Assembly (NCBI GenBank): GCA_033439265.1
Contig: JAVTVX010000016.1
Coordinates: 13,193,201 to 13,257,200 of the forward strand
Length of the DNA stretch: 64,000 nucleotides
Direction of reading: 5' to 3'
Origin: Dillenia suffruticosa
Taxonomy: Eukaryota; Streptophyta; Magnoliopsida; Dilleniales; Dilleniaceae
In this document: piece after piece, positions 23,460-35,526 of the stretch
How the letters are laid out: each line of letters opens with the position of its first letter
Position numbering within the stretch: position 1 is the stretch's first letter
Program-made: the position numbers and the translations under genes
Notes under the pieces: model-generated
What the model was told of the DNA's origin: nothing
Databases searched by the model: none
The model's input: the letters and a program-made list of their open reading frames with translations, nothing else

Positions 23460-25323
23460 AATACTCCAACACTTGAATATTTGCTTATCCTTAAGCAAGA
23501 GATATAGCGAAAACAATTTCCCCAAAAACCAATTCAAGTTTCCTAAATTCCTAAATATACGTATGACAATCTAAAAGTAGAATTGCAATCAAAACAATCA
23601 ATACTTTGTAGCATTTAATATTAGAGCAACTATTGCATCCCCGATAGTCTCTTTGAAATAAAAGTGCAAGATTCAGTCACCATCATAATGGATTGAGTCA
23701 ATGCACTCAACTTTATGGAAAGCGTATGTGTATCACTCAAATCAACACAATGAGATAACATTACTATAATCTTGCTAATAAATCAAATTTCCACTATTCA
23801 AACATACGAAATCTATGCACCAATTAAAAGGTCTTATATTGGATTGTATCAAGGTTAGAGTTAAGAATACGATAAATATAAGCACAACTGTTGGATTAAA
23901 AATTCACTAAAAATATTAAGCATCTAGACATGACATTGTTCACATCTCCAAAGCAAATCGAATGCTAACAACTTCCAATCTTAAAATATGCATAACACTC
24001 AAACTCCAAATATATAATGTAATATATCATTTCTCCAAAACAAAGAATATGTAATCAAACTCCAACTATTTTCATGCAACTTTTTTTTTTAAACTTCTTT
24101 TTTCTTTTTTTTTTCTTTTTCAAAATTTTTTCTCTTCTTTTTTCTATTTTTTTTTCAGTGATTTTTTTTGGCTTTTTTGCTTTCTTTTCTTTCTTTTTTT
24201 TTTCATAACTCAATTTGACAATTCACTTCTTTCTGCTGCTCTAAGTCACCATTTATCCTACTGCCATAAAAAACTCCAACATATAAGAACATAATGCCAT
24301 GCTATCAAATGTAAGTAAATTAGTGAATTTTGGTTTAAAATCTAAAGGTAAAAAAAAAGTCATGGGGGGAAATTACATGGGTAAATCAAGAAAATAAAAG
24401 TTTACACTCAAGTAGTTTAACTAGGGGATATAAAATATTAGGGATGGTATTTTTTGAAGGTTAAAATGGTATGAACCTAAATGTTTTAATTATTTCGGTA
24501 AATTTTTGTGTCAAATCTTTCATTCCTATCTTTCAAACCAACCATTAAAAAATGAACAGTTAATCATATACCAAATAACCACTAATACCAATCATCATTC
24601 GTCAACTCAACTCAAATCAAGTAACATACAAGAACTAGAAAACTCGAGAAAAATTTGTCGGTATGAAAAAAATTCAGCAAAAACTCAAAAAAATTTTTCT
24701 TTTTCAAATTTTTACAAAACCTTTTTTTTTTTTTCAATTTTTTTTCCAAATATGCTCCCCCCACACTTAAACTGAGCATTGTCCACAATGTGCAAAATGA
24801 AGAATAAATAAATTAATAAAATTAATAAAAGAGAATAGAAAATGCCCCTTGTAAGACTGATGAACCTACAACATTCTCTTCAGTAACAACTTCTTTTCCT
24901 CTCATGCAAAGGATTTCTTCAAAATTAGAACTTCAAATTAAATTTCAAAAACCTAGATCACTTATATAAAAGTAGAAATCATGAAAAACAGCAAAAGAAT
25001 GCACAAAAGACACCCAAAAAACTGAAAATTCAAAGAAAAATAAAAAAATTAAAAAACATATGAAAACAATGAAATTTGGTCAAGACAGGGTGGTGCCCAT
25101 AGCATAGCTATGGGTTTTGCTTAGCATACCAAAACCCTTTGAAACAAGTAGTTGATTAACCCCAAATCCTAAATCAATTAACATGAGAAAGAAACATAAA
25201 TCTAAACCCTAACCCTAAAGAAACAAGAAATATAAAAGACAATGTTCAATCTCAAACAAGATTATTCTAATTGATATGCAAAGATATTCTCAGCAACGGC
25301 ACCAAAAACTTAATACGGGATTT
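23460..25323 (-). mobile_element. internal region of older family-C element, no gag-pol
   Basis: Only 1.86 kb separates the two LTRs. A primer-binding site and leader lie at the right and the non-coding 3' region (about 23460-24900) at the left. No protein domains are present. It is either a non-autonomous derivative or an internal deletion product. The 89-codon frame at 24506-24775 is not recognisable. Confidence 0.65.
25291..25304 (-). other. primer-binding site, tRNA-Asp type
   Basis: On the minus strand it reads TGGTGCCGTTGCTG, one or two changes from TGGCGCCGTTGCC. That motif is the primer site of Athila/Tat elements and is complementary to the 3' end of plant tRNA-Asp. It lies about 20 bases inside the LTR end. 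A telomere-like AAACCCTAACCCTAAA lies at about 25205-25220 in the leader. Confidence 0.65.
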
Positions 25324-28300
25324 TAATAGCACGAATTCAGGTAAGCATACTCTAGTCAAAGGTTGTGTATAATGATGAATAAGTATCATTCCCATGAGAA
25401 TATTTTGTAGCATCAAGTACGAACTATCCTATTTAAGTTGAACAAACCAAACCACAATTACAAAAATATTAAAGAATTAAAATCAATAGATAAAAAATCC
25501 TAGAACATCAACTTTATCTATTTTTAATCTTTCACATTACCGAATTCTTTTCAAACCACCTAATTTTATTGACTAAATAATTATTGTAAATGATGTCAGA
25601 TTCCCTAAAATTAGATTTCACCAAATAGTTATGCATTGAAATCCCTAATTCGACTAATCAAAACTCAATGGTCATGTACTTTTGATTAATTCGGATTATA
25701 TTAAATTTATAGAAATTTGTACCCTAAATTCCCCCACACACAATTAATTTTCAGCTAATATCATAATTTCATGTAGATTTTATTATTATGGACTAATATT
25801 GTAAGGTCTCATTTCGAAAAAATATTAAAACTTGCATTCACATTTGTATTTTATTGAACACACTTAAAATTTTCACATTGTACTACGATAAAATTCATTG
25901 ATTTCTTGCACTGCATGTTTTGCTTTTTATGTCTAGTTGAGCATATCAAAACTAGCATAGAGTATGGAACATATTGACGAATGAGAATGATCGGAATAAA
26001 GCCACAAGAGAACTAGGTTAGGGTTTTGGTGTAAGACCCGCAAGGGTTTGTATCATATTATTACAAGGGACACTATGGCACATGACCACCCAACACTTGG
26101 TACTCATACCTTTGACACATCACTATATTTGGGGGACCCATATTCCATTTAGATGAGAGAGAGAATCTTCCTTTTCAAAAACAAAACCTAATTCCTGCAT
26201 TCTATTGTTTTCTTACAAAACCCGCAAAAACCTCCATGAAAATCACCCTTTAAGTTTGAAATAAACTATTTCCATCTTTATATATATTAACCCTAGTCTT
26301 TGGGAAGCAAAGAAGGCTATAGGAAACACAAAGAACAACCTAGAAATTAAAGGAAAGCTTGGAGAGGAATGGAAGGAAATTCAAAGGCAAATTTGAGGCA
26401 ATTACCATGCTTGTGTTGTTTTTTTGACGCCTAATAGCCATGTTTAATATGTTTTCAAATTGTTTGTATTATTTAAACAAGGATGGAATGAAAAAGGAAA
26501 GGAAAATCTCACTTTGGAATATCAAAAGATGGAAGAAAACCATAATTTAATATTCTCAACAACATGACCATACTTTATTCTTTATTCAATATCTTTTTCT
26601 GCACAAAATCGAGTGAGGTTCTCTTCAAAAGAAACTATTCCATAACTTTAAATTGACATATGATTTGAAGAGTTTCATGGAGAATGGAATTTTTGGTGAA
26701 TTTTTGAAATAGTATGATTTTTGCAAAAAAACTACTCTGTTCATGTATAACCATATTTTGTTTTTTATTAAATTTCTTTTTTTTGCACAACTGCAAATCT
26801 AGCAAAGTTTTTTTTTGAAGAAACTAAACTTCCATAACTTTAAAATAACTTATAATTCGAAGAGTTTTATTAAAAAATTAATTTTTAGTGAATTTTCAAA
26901 TTGGCATGTTGTCTGTAGAAATATTACCATGTTTCTGCCGGTTTTTGTCCTAAAATTTGTCATGATTGTTAGCTGCCTTCTAGGCTGAATTAGACTAACC
27001 TTTGAACACAAACATTGTAGCCCTGTATCTTATCTTTATATGGCCATTGGAATCACCTTAATCCGATATATGTAGAAGAAGTTATGTTAATTTTTCTATG
27101 GCTGCGCAATTTGTATATTGAATTTTGGGCTATAATATTATTTGAAATGACTTTCTCTATACAAATGGAATTAAAATTTTCTATGAATATAAAAGTTATA
27201 GCCCTAAAGTTTAATTTTGTGTGGTAACTGGATTCATCTTGATCTAAACATTGTATCCCAAAATATGATAGTTTTATCAAAACTTTTTGTGCTGGAAATT
27301 CATTGAAATAGTTCATTGGAGTGCTATGAGTTAGTTGACTATAGGGATTACATATTTGTCATGTTTGGTTATGAATCCTATGTAATCCTTGTGATAAATT
27401 GGGATTTTTGTAATTATTATCTCATGTGAACACATAGTAATATAAAGAGAAAGTGATACTATGATTATTTTTTCGAAATCTTTGCAAAACCTGCAGGTGA
27501 AACTTGAGAAATTATGAATATATCTCTTCTCCCTACGAGCGTGAAACTAGAAGCAGTAAAATATTTGAGTTGTTCAATCTAAAAAAACCTAGATATCATT
27601 TAGGAACACTAAATTTTGGTTTGCTCTTCCAGATCCTCATATACTAATTTGGTTTGACATTCTATTCATTTTTTTAAATATCAATTTCAAATTAGAATAA
27701 CAAAAATATAAAAGGATAATAAATCTAGAGTAATAATTGTACTTATTTCTTTGAAACTATTTGAGATAATGTATATCTTTTGTGTACTCTTTGATGTCAC
27801 AATATTTGCATATTGATATTGATATTTTTATGACTGCTTACTTGTTATGCATGTAATTGGTTTCCCGTGTACTTGCTTACTTTATATTTACCCTAATATT
27901 CTTGTTTTCAGGTGATCATAAAGATGAGAGTGAATTATAGGGCAAAGGCGTTTGAGTCAAGGGATTTCGATTCATACTCATTTTGACCCACTTACATTGT
28001 CAAGGCATGTTGTTCTTGTGTTTCTTTTAAATTTGTAAGAGTTGCCTGTTATATGTAATGAATAGTTCAAGGCAAAGGAAAGACTTATATGTATAGTTTT
28101 GTTTATATTGTGACTACATACCATGGTGTGTTATTGGATGGTCAGGAGAGCCATTAATGTTTGTTTATTTGATATTAGAGGTGTTCTATTTATTTCATCA
28201 GGTTTTACATTAACTCTAGATGGCTAAATAGTCATTGAATAGAGAAGAATTTGATGTTATTTTATTTGGAAAGAACAAGAACTTATTTTCTTTTACTATA

Positions 28301-29397
28301 AATCTCATTCCGTGTTATCATACACAGAAAGTGCAACTGTCGCGAGTCCAGATATCACATTTTAATAATGTTGGTTATTTCTGTATTTACATGTCTATTC
28401 CCTTTTGCTAGGGGGTGCGATGTCTAGATTGCGAGTGATCACAAATATGCTGCAATTATATTGGTCATGTATCAATCAATCTCAAATCACACAAAACGTA
28501 TTGCCTTAAATGTTTTGAAATATTATGATCAACAATAAAATTTCATCTCACAATAATCATACCAATAATATTTAAGAGAAAAAATAAATTCAGTCCACAT
28601 AATTAATTAAAAACAAAATCCATTGAGTCCTTGGAACAAAAATAATTATCTAGACATTATGAAGAAAAACGAGAAAAAATAAAAAATATTATAACCCTTT
28701 TGCACAATAAGAATGTGAAAATCATGTCCTCTAATCGTAGCTACTAGGGTTCACACCCTTCTCTCCATCTCTCTGCCTCTCCCTACATCTTCTCTATATT
28801 TTTTGGTATATTTCATCCACCCTAGGAGGAGCTTTATTTATAGGACTAAAAACTCTAAATCAACAAGAGTTATGAGCATTATGGAAACATAGTTTTTGTT
28901 TTTGATTTAGTAACTAGCATTTGTTGTGATGATAAACATTATCTCTTGTTTTTCCAAAATTCAGAAACTTTCTATTTATGCTTGATTTTGAAAACTCTTG
29001 AAGTTATTAGCAACTTGATCCTGAAAGTCACATATTAGATAAGTTCAATTAGTTTCTTTCTTCAACAAAAACTTGACTTTTAGCATTGTAACAACTTCAA
29101 CCCAATTTTCGTATATGTACTTGCCCGAATTAACCTTTGGACTTAAATAAAGCCTTGAAGTTTAGTTTCCAACACAATAGGAATCAGCTTGATCAGACAT
29201 CAGAGTGAAGAGATACGCCCAAAATCCTGACAACTACTTGTCCAATCCGAATTTACTTAAATAATCACAATATTTCCTAAATCAATAACAATGAATTTAA
29301 TCAGTAAAATATTACAAAATAAAATTTAAAATAGTCCTAAAATTTATAAATATGGACTGAAATAATATAATTCAAGTGTATAAAATTATTGATATCA
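25324..29397 (-). repeat. 5' LTR of older family-C element, interrupted
   Basis: Without the solo LTR at 25800-28443 and one target copy it is about 1.43 kb, like the LTR at 14643-16001. On the minus strand it starts TGATATCAATAATTTTATA at 29397 and ends near 25324. Host-like intron sequence begins at 29398. Confidence 0.8.
25800..28443 (+). mobile_element. solo LTR, gypsy family B
   Basis: This 2,644-bp LTR starts TGTAAGGTCTCATTTCG and ends GAGTGATCACA, with a perfect 5-bp target duplication AATAT (25795-25799 and 28444-28448). It is inserted in the older family-C LTR, whose sequence continues on both sides. It is the longest and best preserved family-B LTR in the window. No open frames are recognised. 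Confidence 0.92.
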
Positions 29398-29785
29398 CGT
29401 AGAGAAATGCTAGAAGAAAAGAATTATCGTAAACAAGCTAAGAAGTCCATCAAATCAGTACCATACCCAGCATTACGTGTCTAACATCATGATCAAACAA
29501 ATTGTTCTATTTTGGTTTAGGCATTCCATAGTTATAAATGCATAATCAAATCTGACAACAATTCTAAATTTGGTACTTCTACAAATTAGAGTGAGTTTTG
29601 TGGTCTAGCCAATACAGACAACTAAATTGCAACTAGTCAAGATAACCCTATCTTGAAAGCAACAAAAACATAAACCATTCCAAAATTTCACACAAATATT
29701 TTAGCAACAGAAAACAAGAATAAATTGCAAATCTTGGCACACTCACAAGAAAACAGATCCAATCCAAGTGACATGATTAGCTAAC

Positions 29786-29894
29786 CTTTAGGCCAGTGGA
29801 CAAGGATGCTGTCTTTGAAAGTTGCAACACTAGTGGCAACAGGGAAGATTTTGGGGCCAATATCCGAACCATCGATCAGCCGAAACTTGATCTC
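29786..29894 (-). pseudogene. MUB: MUB gene, exon 1 (start codon lost)
   Basis: This exon encodes the first half of the ubiquitin-like fold: EIKFRLIDGSDIGPK, then FPVATSVATFKDSIL and HWPK. It follows the family text closely (family: EIKFRLTDGSDIGPK, QWPK). The exon ends CCTAAAG|GTTAGC, and joining to exon 2 at 8813 restores K-DKENGP in phase 1. The open frame runs upstream to a Met at 30011, but those residues do not resemble any MUB N-terminus. Just before EIKF, TTGGCTACAAACAA looks like a decayed ATGGCT-type start that is also one base out of frame. Start loss plus the exon 2 frameshift make a pseudogene likely. A functional paralogue elsewhere is expected. Confidence 0.87.
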
Positions 29895-30534
29895 TTGTTT
29901 GTAGCCAAATGACTTTAATATCTTTACTCGAGAAGGCAATCCTTGGCTCCATGAGGATCTATATTTGACATCATAATCGGTTGGGAATGAAGTGAAGGCA
30001 GAAACAAACAATAAAATATATTTAAATTCTATTTATACATATATTTTCACCCAAAAAATATTTATGTTCGATTTTAAAAATAAAATAGTTCATTTACCGA
30101 ATGCTTCTGATGTCAATTGATTTAAAAATAAATTCTGGGTCTACTAACATTAAGAAGATTCGTAAGTAGAAAAAGAGCCGTCTTAATAGAGGACTTAAAA
30201 TCTATTTTTAGGAAACTTGACCATAATACCCTCCCTTCTTGTACAATAAACAACAAATTTTTTTAACTTATTTTGTATTGACAAAAAATTTTAAAAATTT
30301 CTCTCTCTCTCTCTCTCATCTTCTTGGAACCAAGCAATCATTTTTCTATTTTAGAATTCATTTCCAATTCCAAGTTTCGTAAATATTCTTTTTAGAATAC
30401 TTCCCTGAGAATTGGTTCAAATTCTCACTTTGATCTCCTATATAAATATATGTTGACCCTACCACTCACCTTACCTCTCTCTCTAGTTGAAGTCACGTGT
30501 ACTCTTGCTCCTTCCCTTTTGACCGAAATTGTAA

Positions 30535-30570
<36 letters not shown>

Positions 30571-30797
30571 CCTCGCAAGCTAAAACTTGTGAACATCTTA
30601 CTTGTAAACATTGGCTTGCGTGACCCTTAGTGAAAGGCATGAGAACTTGTAAACATGTTCTTGGATAACCCAAGAGGAAGGCATGAGAACTTGTAAACAT
30701 GAGTAAGCAATACTTATTTGATTATTAGATTTAGTTAGTGGACGTATGTTAGCTGCCGGGGATTTCCCTAAGCAAAACATGAGCTCTATCTTTATCA
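29895..30797. promoter_or_regulatory. putative promoter / 5' region
   Basis: This lies upstream of the MUB exon on the minus strand. On the plus strand it has a TATA-like CTATATAAATAT (about 30449), a G-box CACGTG (about 30493) and CT microsatellites (30301-30318 and 30541-30566), the arrangement of a plant promoter and leader pointing rightward. No coding region follows. A 22-bp repeat, GGCATGAGAACTTGTAAACA plus two bases, occurs twice (about 30646 and 30689). Confidence 0.35.
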
Positions 30798-30812
30798 ATA
30801 TGAGCCGGCATA

Positions 30813-31010
30813 ACTAACACTTGTTAGAGTAGATGGGATGGGTACCTTCATTTCTTAACCAGGTCGAGAGTTCAACTCCCCCGGACAAAGAAAAAAAAAT
30901 ATGGGAGACCCGTCTCCCATAAATGGGTCCTGTAGCTGTCGATTCAGATTAGTCAAGGTGAAAGTCCAGATATTGAGTGATGACTAAGCCATCAGACCAA
31001 GAAAATATAT
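30813..31010 (+). mobile_element. SINE with 15-bp target duplication
   Basis: A segment of about 198 bp is bounded by perfect copies of ATATGAGCCGGCATA at 30798-30812 and 31011-31025. It contains a B-box-like GAGAGTTCAACTCCC (about 30870), a palindrome ATGGGAGACCCGTCTCCCAT (about 30902-30921) and an A/T-rich tail. Size, long target duplication and Pol III-like motif fit a tRNA-derived SINE. The A box is not clear. Confidence 0.7.
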
Positions 31011-31025
31011 ATATGAGCCGGCATA

Positions 31026-32860
31026 CTTGTGAAAATGACGTTGAAATTGAAAACATGAGCCTACAATATGTGTTCTACTATCAGCTATTTAAATTAAAAG
31101 TAATGCATGTGGAGATGGTCTGGGGATTAATAAAACAAACTATCTCAAAAACCGAGTAATGCATAATATGATAAAGCAAGATGATTTGGGTTAAGCAAAA
31201 GAAGATTGTTTAAAAACATAATAATATGCAATGAAAACCCAAGTGTTAACCAAAATGGATAATCTCATAAAACATGATAACATAATAGCAAGAGAAATGG
31301 ACTTTACTACTTAAAAAGTAAGTAAATAAAAGTGCTCAAATAGAAAATTTGAGAAGTGGATTAGGCAATCTGAGAAAAAATAAATAAATAAAATTATATG
31401 AAAAGAATGCTTGAGAATAGGAGAGGCAATTCAGTTAACCATTAGCCGAATTATCCCAAATCATGAAAATGCACATCCTCCAACCAAGGTGTAGTGATCA
31501 GAGAAAAGAAAACTAAACTTCTACCCGTACAATTTAAAAATGTAATTGCTCGGATAAATAAAAAGGTATAACATCATATAAAAGACATAAATCAAAAGAA
31601 TTTTGTTAAATCTGAAACTAATGTTTAGTTGTATGAATGACTTGTAACCTATAGGATGAATTTTGATATTGTAAATTTAAACCATAAATTTGGTGAGTTA
31701 GGAATATGAGAATTGGACTTAAATTGAAGTTGCAATTTAGTTTAAGTTTTAAACGTAACCCTTAAGATAAATAATTTAACTATAGAGTTCAATATTGGAG
31801 TTTAATTCTTGAACCAACTATTCAACCCATTGACCCCAAATTTTTAATATCCTACACTTGAGTTCAATTTGTGAAGCCCAAACTTGAGATAATGTCCACT
31901 AACAAGCCCAACACTTGAGTTTTGAGTTCAAACCCACTTACATGTCCAACACTTGCGTACAAGGATGCCCACGTTTTGTCTCCTTTTTCTTTTTTTTTTT
32001 ATTTCTTTTTGTGAATTAGAGGTAGAAAAGTTGATGGAACAAAAAGGAGTGCATTTAATGCTTGAGATATATGATGTGTGGGTTATGTAAGTTAAGAAAA
32101 AACAAAGAAACATCTGTGGATGTGTGGCCGAGAAAAAGAGAGAGAGAGAGGGAGAGGAAGAGAGAGAGAGAGATACTCTATTCTTGGAGTTTCTTGAGTT
32201 ACTTGAGTGAAGAATCGAGAGAGAAAAAGAAGGACGAGGGAGAGAAGGGAAAAAAACTCTCGGGAATCTCTTCTTTCTTTACCCTTTTCCTTTTTACTCA
32301 CGATAATCAAATCATCTAAAAAACTTACAAACAACGTCTGAATTTTCTAAGTTTTCTAGAATTATTTTCAATTTCCTCTAACAACCCAAGAGCTGAACGA
32401 AAAGGGAAATTTAGGGGTTTCATCAAGATTGGTCAAGAAGCTTGTATTTGGAGATGATTTTGTTTGAATACTTGGGAGTCTCTTGAAGCAAGTGTATGAT
32501 AAGTTTTAAATTCATGATTTAGGATTTTGATTTATGGTGAATAGCATGTTAATGATTTAAACTTACATGAGTATGAGAAGTGTTGGAATAAGATGAAACC
32601 TTTGATTATTTTCTGCTAGTTTGAGTATGTTATAATCTTTTAGTCATAACTTCTTATGGACGAAGGCAAATTAAGTGAGATTTTTTTCATATGAAACTAC
32701 AAATAACATATGATTCGCAGGATTCTGATAAGAATTGGATTTTTAATGATTTTTCCTAATGATGCATTCTATAAAGGAATATTCTGTTCTGCTCTGTTTC
32801 AACCAAGTATTTTGCTTCAACTTTGAGATGCATTCTAGGCTGAATGAAGCTAAACTCTGA
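31026..32860. other. unassigned, partly LTR-like
   Basis: No gene is recognised. A GA microsatellite lies at 32137-32174. The right part (about 32390-32860) reads like the leader of gypsy LTRs, and CATTCTAGGCTGAATGAAGC resembles GCCTTCTAGGCTGAATTAG in the family-B LTR near 26970. It may be an old LTR split by the CACTA copy at 32861. Confidence 0.3.
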
Positions 32861-33860
32861 CACTACAAAAAAATATAGTTTTAGCCACGGATTTCGCGAC
32901 GGAAAAAATTCGTCGCTATTTTGCGACGAATTTAGCGACAAAAACTTTTTCGTCGCTAATTTGCCACAAAATTTACAATGAAAAGGAAGTCGTGGCTAAA
33001 TTAGCGACGGACACATCATTCGTAGCAAAATTTGTCGTTAATTAGTGACGAAAAAGTTTTCGTGGGTAAATTCGTCACTAATTAGTGACGAAAAAATTTT
33101 CGTCACTAAATTCGTCACTAATCGACGACAAAAAATTTTTCGTTGCAAATTTCATCGCTACATAGCGTCGCTAAGTTTTTTATATATAATTAAATAAAAT
33201 ATAATATTAATATAATATTTAAATTAAAAAATTAATTTAATATATCAGTTGGTAATTTAATTTAGCGACGGATTCCAAATCCGTCGCTGAATAATAAGAA
33301 TTTTATTTTATTTTTATTTTATTTTAATAATTTCAGCGACGGATTCCGAATTCGTCGCTGAATTTTATCTTCTTTTAATTATAATTTTATTTTATTAATT
33401 TATATTAACAAATCATATTATTATTTTATAATATTTTAATTTACATTTTATTTTATTATATTATTTCATTTTTTAGAAGAATAATATTATTTAATTCTTA
33501 AAAAAACATATATTTTATTTTATTTAAATTATATATATTTTTTAATTAATTTATTATTTTTTTTTCTTTTTTTTTTTAATTTAATATTTTTTATTATTGT
33601 ATAGGTAATTTTATTTTATTTGTATTATTTTATTCAATAATATAAATTTTTTAATTAAATATTTAATCGAACCTGCGCGGGTGCCGACCCATGCACGCAC
33701 GGGCGCCTGCCTGCCTGGGCACCCGCGCGCCTGCTGGGGTAGGGCGCCTGCTAGGGTGCGCCTGTTGGGCCGCGCTTGCCTGGGTGCCCAGGCAGGCAGG
33801 CGGGGGCGCCCCCGTGCCTGCTGGGGCGTGCCTGCCTGGGCGCACGCCAGAGGTTACATG
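32861..33860. mobile_element. CACTA transposon, truncated copy
   Basis: It starts CACTACAAAAAAATATAG and follows the left half of the element at 9523: TCGTCGCTAAATT-type subterminal repeats, an AT-rich middle, then a GC-rich block (33672-33850). No right terminus follows. The bases before it are TGA. Open frames in the GC block are compositional. Confidence 0.75.
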
Positions 33861-35233
33861 TAGTTCGAGACAATATGGCGGTTGTCGTGTGATCAGGTTT
33901 GAGGATTGGGGCATGACAAATTCAATTAAAGCTTCCTAACCCATTGACCCACCCATATCATCAAATATGTAACCCTCAAAATCTTTGAATTGGAAACTCA
34001 AAAGTGTTTAGATAAGGTTTAAAATTTGTACAAATGTTCTTCAAAAATATTTTCAAAGATAAGAATTATTAAAATGTTTTAAAAAGAATGATAGTTTTCA
34101 TGAAATAATTTCAAAAAGAGATGAGAATTGAGAAATAATCTTAAAAAGTTATAACAACTCTAAAAATGGGTTTTGGTGCGAGGGTTTTGATAAAAAGTTG
34201 AGGGATTAAGGACTTTCCAATGAGAGTAAGCTACTCGAACTTGGAATAATGTTGAAAAGGACATGAGAGTGTGCCAATGAGCTATAGCTCGACTAGGATG
34301 TCTCATTTCCTGTTGTAAAATTCTCAATTTTGAGTCTCTCTATGTACTAAAAAAAGGACATAGGAGTGTTTTTAAATCATTAGACACTTTTACCATTGAT
34401 GATCATCGAAAAATAAGGTGGAAGAATGGAAACCGAGAGAAAAAAACAAAGATTGAGGCAACTTGGAGCTCAAAAACACTTTTAAAAGTTATAATCAAAC
34501 TTTGGGGATAAAAATATATTAGAAACAAACTATAATATGAAAGCTTGAATGCTTATCAATAGCAATAATGGTAGAGGTATCACAATAATGCGAATTTCGG
34601 CTAGAAAACATAAAATTGAAAAAGAAATGAGGTTTCTGTTGATGCAAAGATAGTATATGTGAGTTAATTCAACACAAGACTTGAGTAAATGCCTTCAACA
34701 TTGGGAATCCAATCACAACTTTGCAAGTATTAAATTTCTGAATTTTGTTATGAAATCTTACCACTGTCATATCCGTGACATTCTGTATTTTTTGTTGTAT
34801 CTACATAATATTTGAACCAAGTGTGAAACCTTAAAGCATGAGTAATGTTAGTTGTTGTCTTAATTCTTTCTAAGTCTATTTGACCTACATATTCTTCTCA
34901 ATCTTTCCTAGGTCATCAAGAGGTTAGCAGTCTGCTTGTGGGTTTGTGGAGTGAGGAATAACCTAAGTCAGATGCTATGGCCTTGTCTAAATCACGGAAG
35001 AGCTTATGCCATTATCTAAATCATGAAAGAGCTTCTATTATACAATCATTATGAGATGAAATAAAATCTTTCTTCCTAAAAAATTGGACTACTTTGGTTT
35101 AAAATTATGCTAATAAGTTTGTTTTTGTTAATATGACCATCTTTTTATTTGGATTTTTAAGTAATGCTCCTTTTAGTGGGCATATTTTGTTTAAAATAAA
35201 AGGATTTTTTATAGTTTAATTTTTTGTGAATAT
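33861..35233. other. LTR-like end and unassigned DNA
   Basis: GGATTGGGGCATGACA ends at 33918 like an LTR 3' end on the plus strand, but no LTR start or target duplication was found. The rest, to 35233, has no open frame or repeat I recognise. Confidence 0.3.
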
Positions 35234-35526
35234 TGTAAAAGAACTAGAAGGGGGTGAATAGGTTGTTTTGAGATTTTTTGTATTTTTTGGATAATTAAAA
35301 CTTGGAGAAGAATATGAGAGTAGAAAACAAAGAAGAAACAATTGATACAAGATTTTTATAGTGGTTCCACAAGTTCAGTATACATCTACTCCCAGACACC
35401 CTCCTGGATTTTCAATTTTTTTCTCAAAAAATACAAACCACTAGCTTCCTAGGTGCAAGTGAGACCTCTACAAGTATTTCTACCCAAAATGTTCACTCTC
35501 TCTCTAAACCCTTGATTGAGAAATAA
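35234..35526 (+). mobile_element. copia-like LTR fragment
   Basis: TGTAAAAGAACTAGAAGGGG followed by GTGAATAGGTTGTT looks like the start of a plant copia LTR. It is cut off where the family-B LTR begins. It might be the left LTR of the copia element resuming at 53607, but that link is inference. Confidence 0.35.

Larger units (their letters stand above)
8814..29785 (-). other. MUB intron of 20,972 bp filled with transposons
   Basis: The donor is GTTAGCT at 29785 and the acceptor is CAG at 8814. Non-repetitive remnants are about 8814-9522, 12780-12931 and 29398-29785, some 1.25 kb in all. The rest is a CACTA element, an LTR-like fragment and a nested gypsy-LINE complex. Exon frames on both sides agree in phase, so this is one gene rather than two fragments. 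Confidence 0.8.

Noticed and set aside
8656..29894. an intact, functional MUB gene
   Set aside because: Frameshift in exon 2, no matching start in exon 1 and no last exon found.
33663..33939. overlapping GC-rich open frames
   Set aside because: They come from the GC-rich block of a CACTA element; no protein family is recognised.
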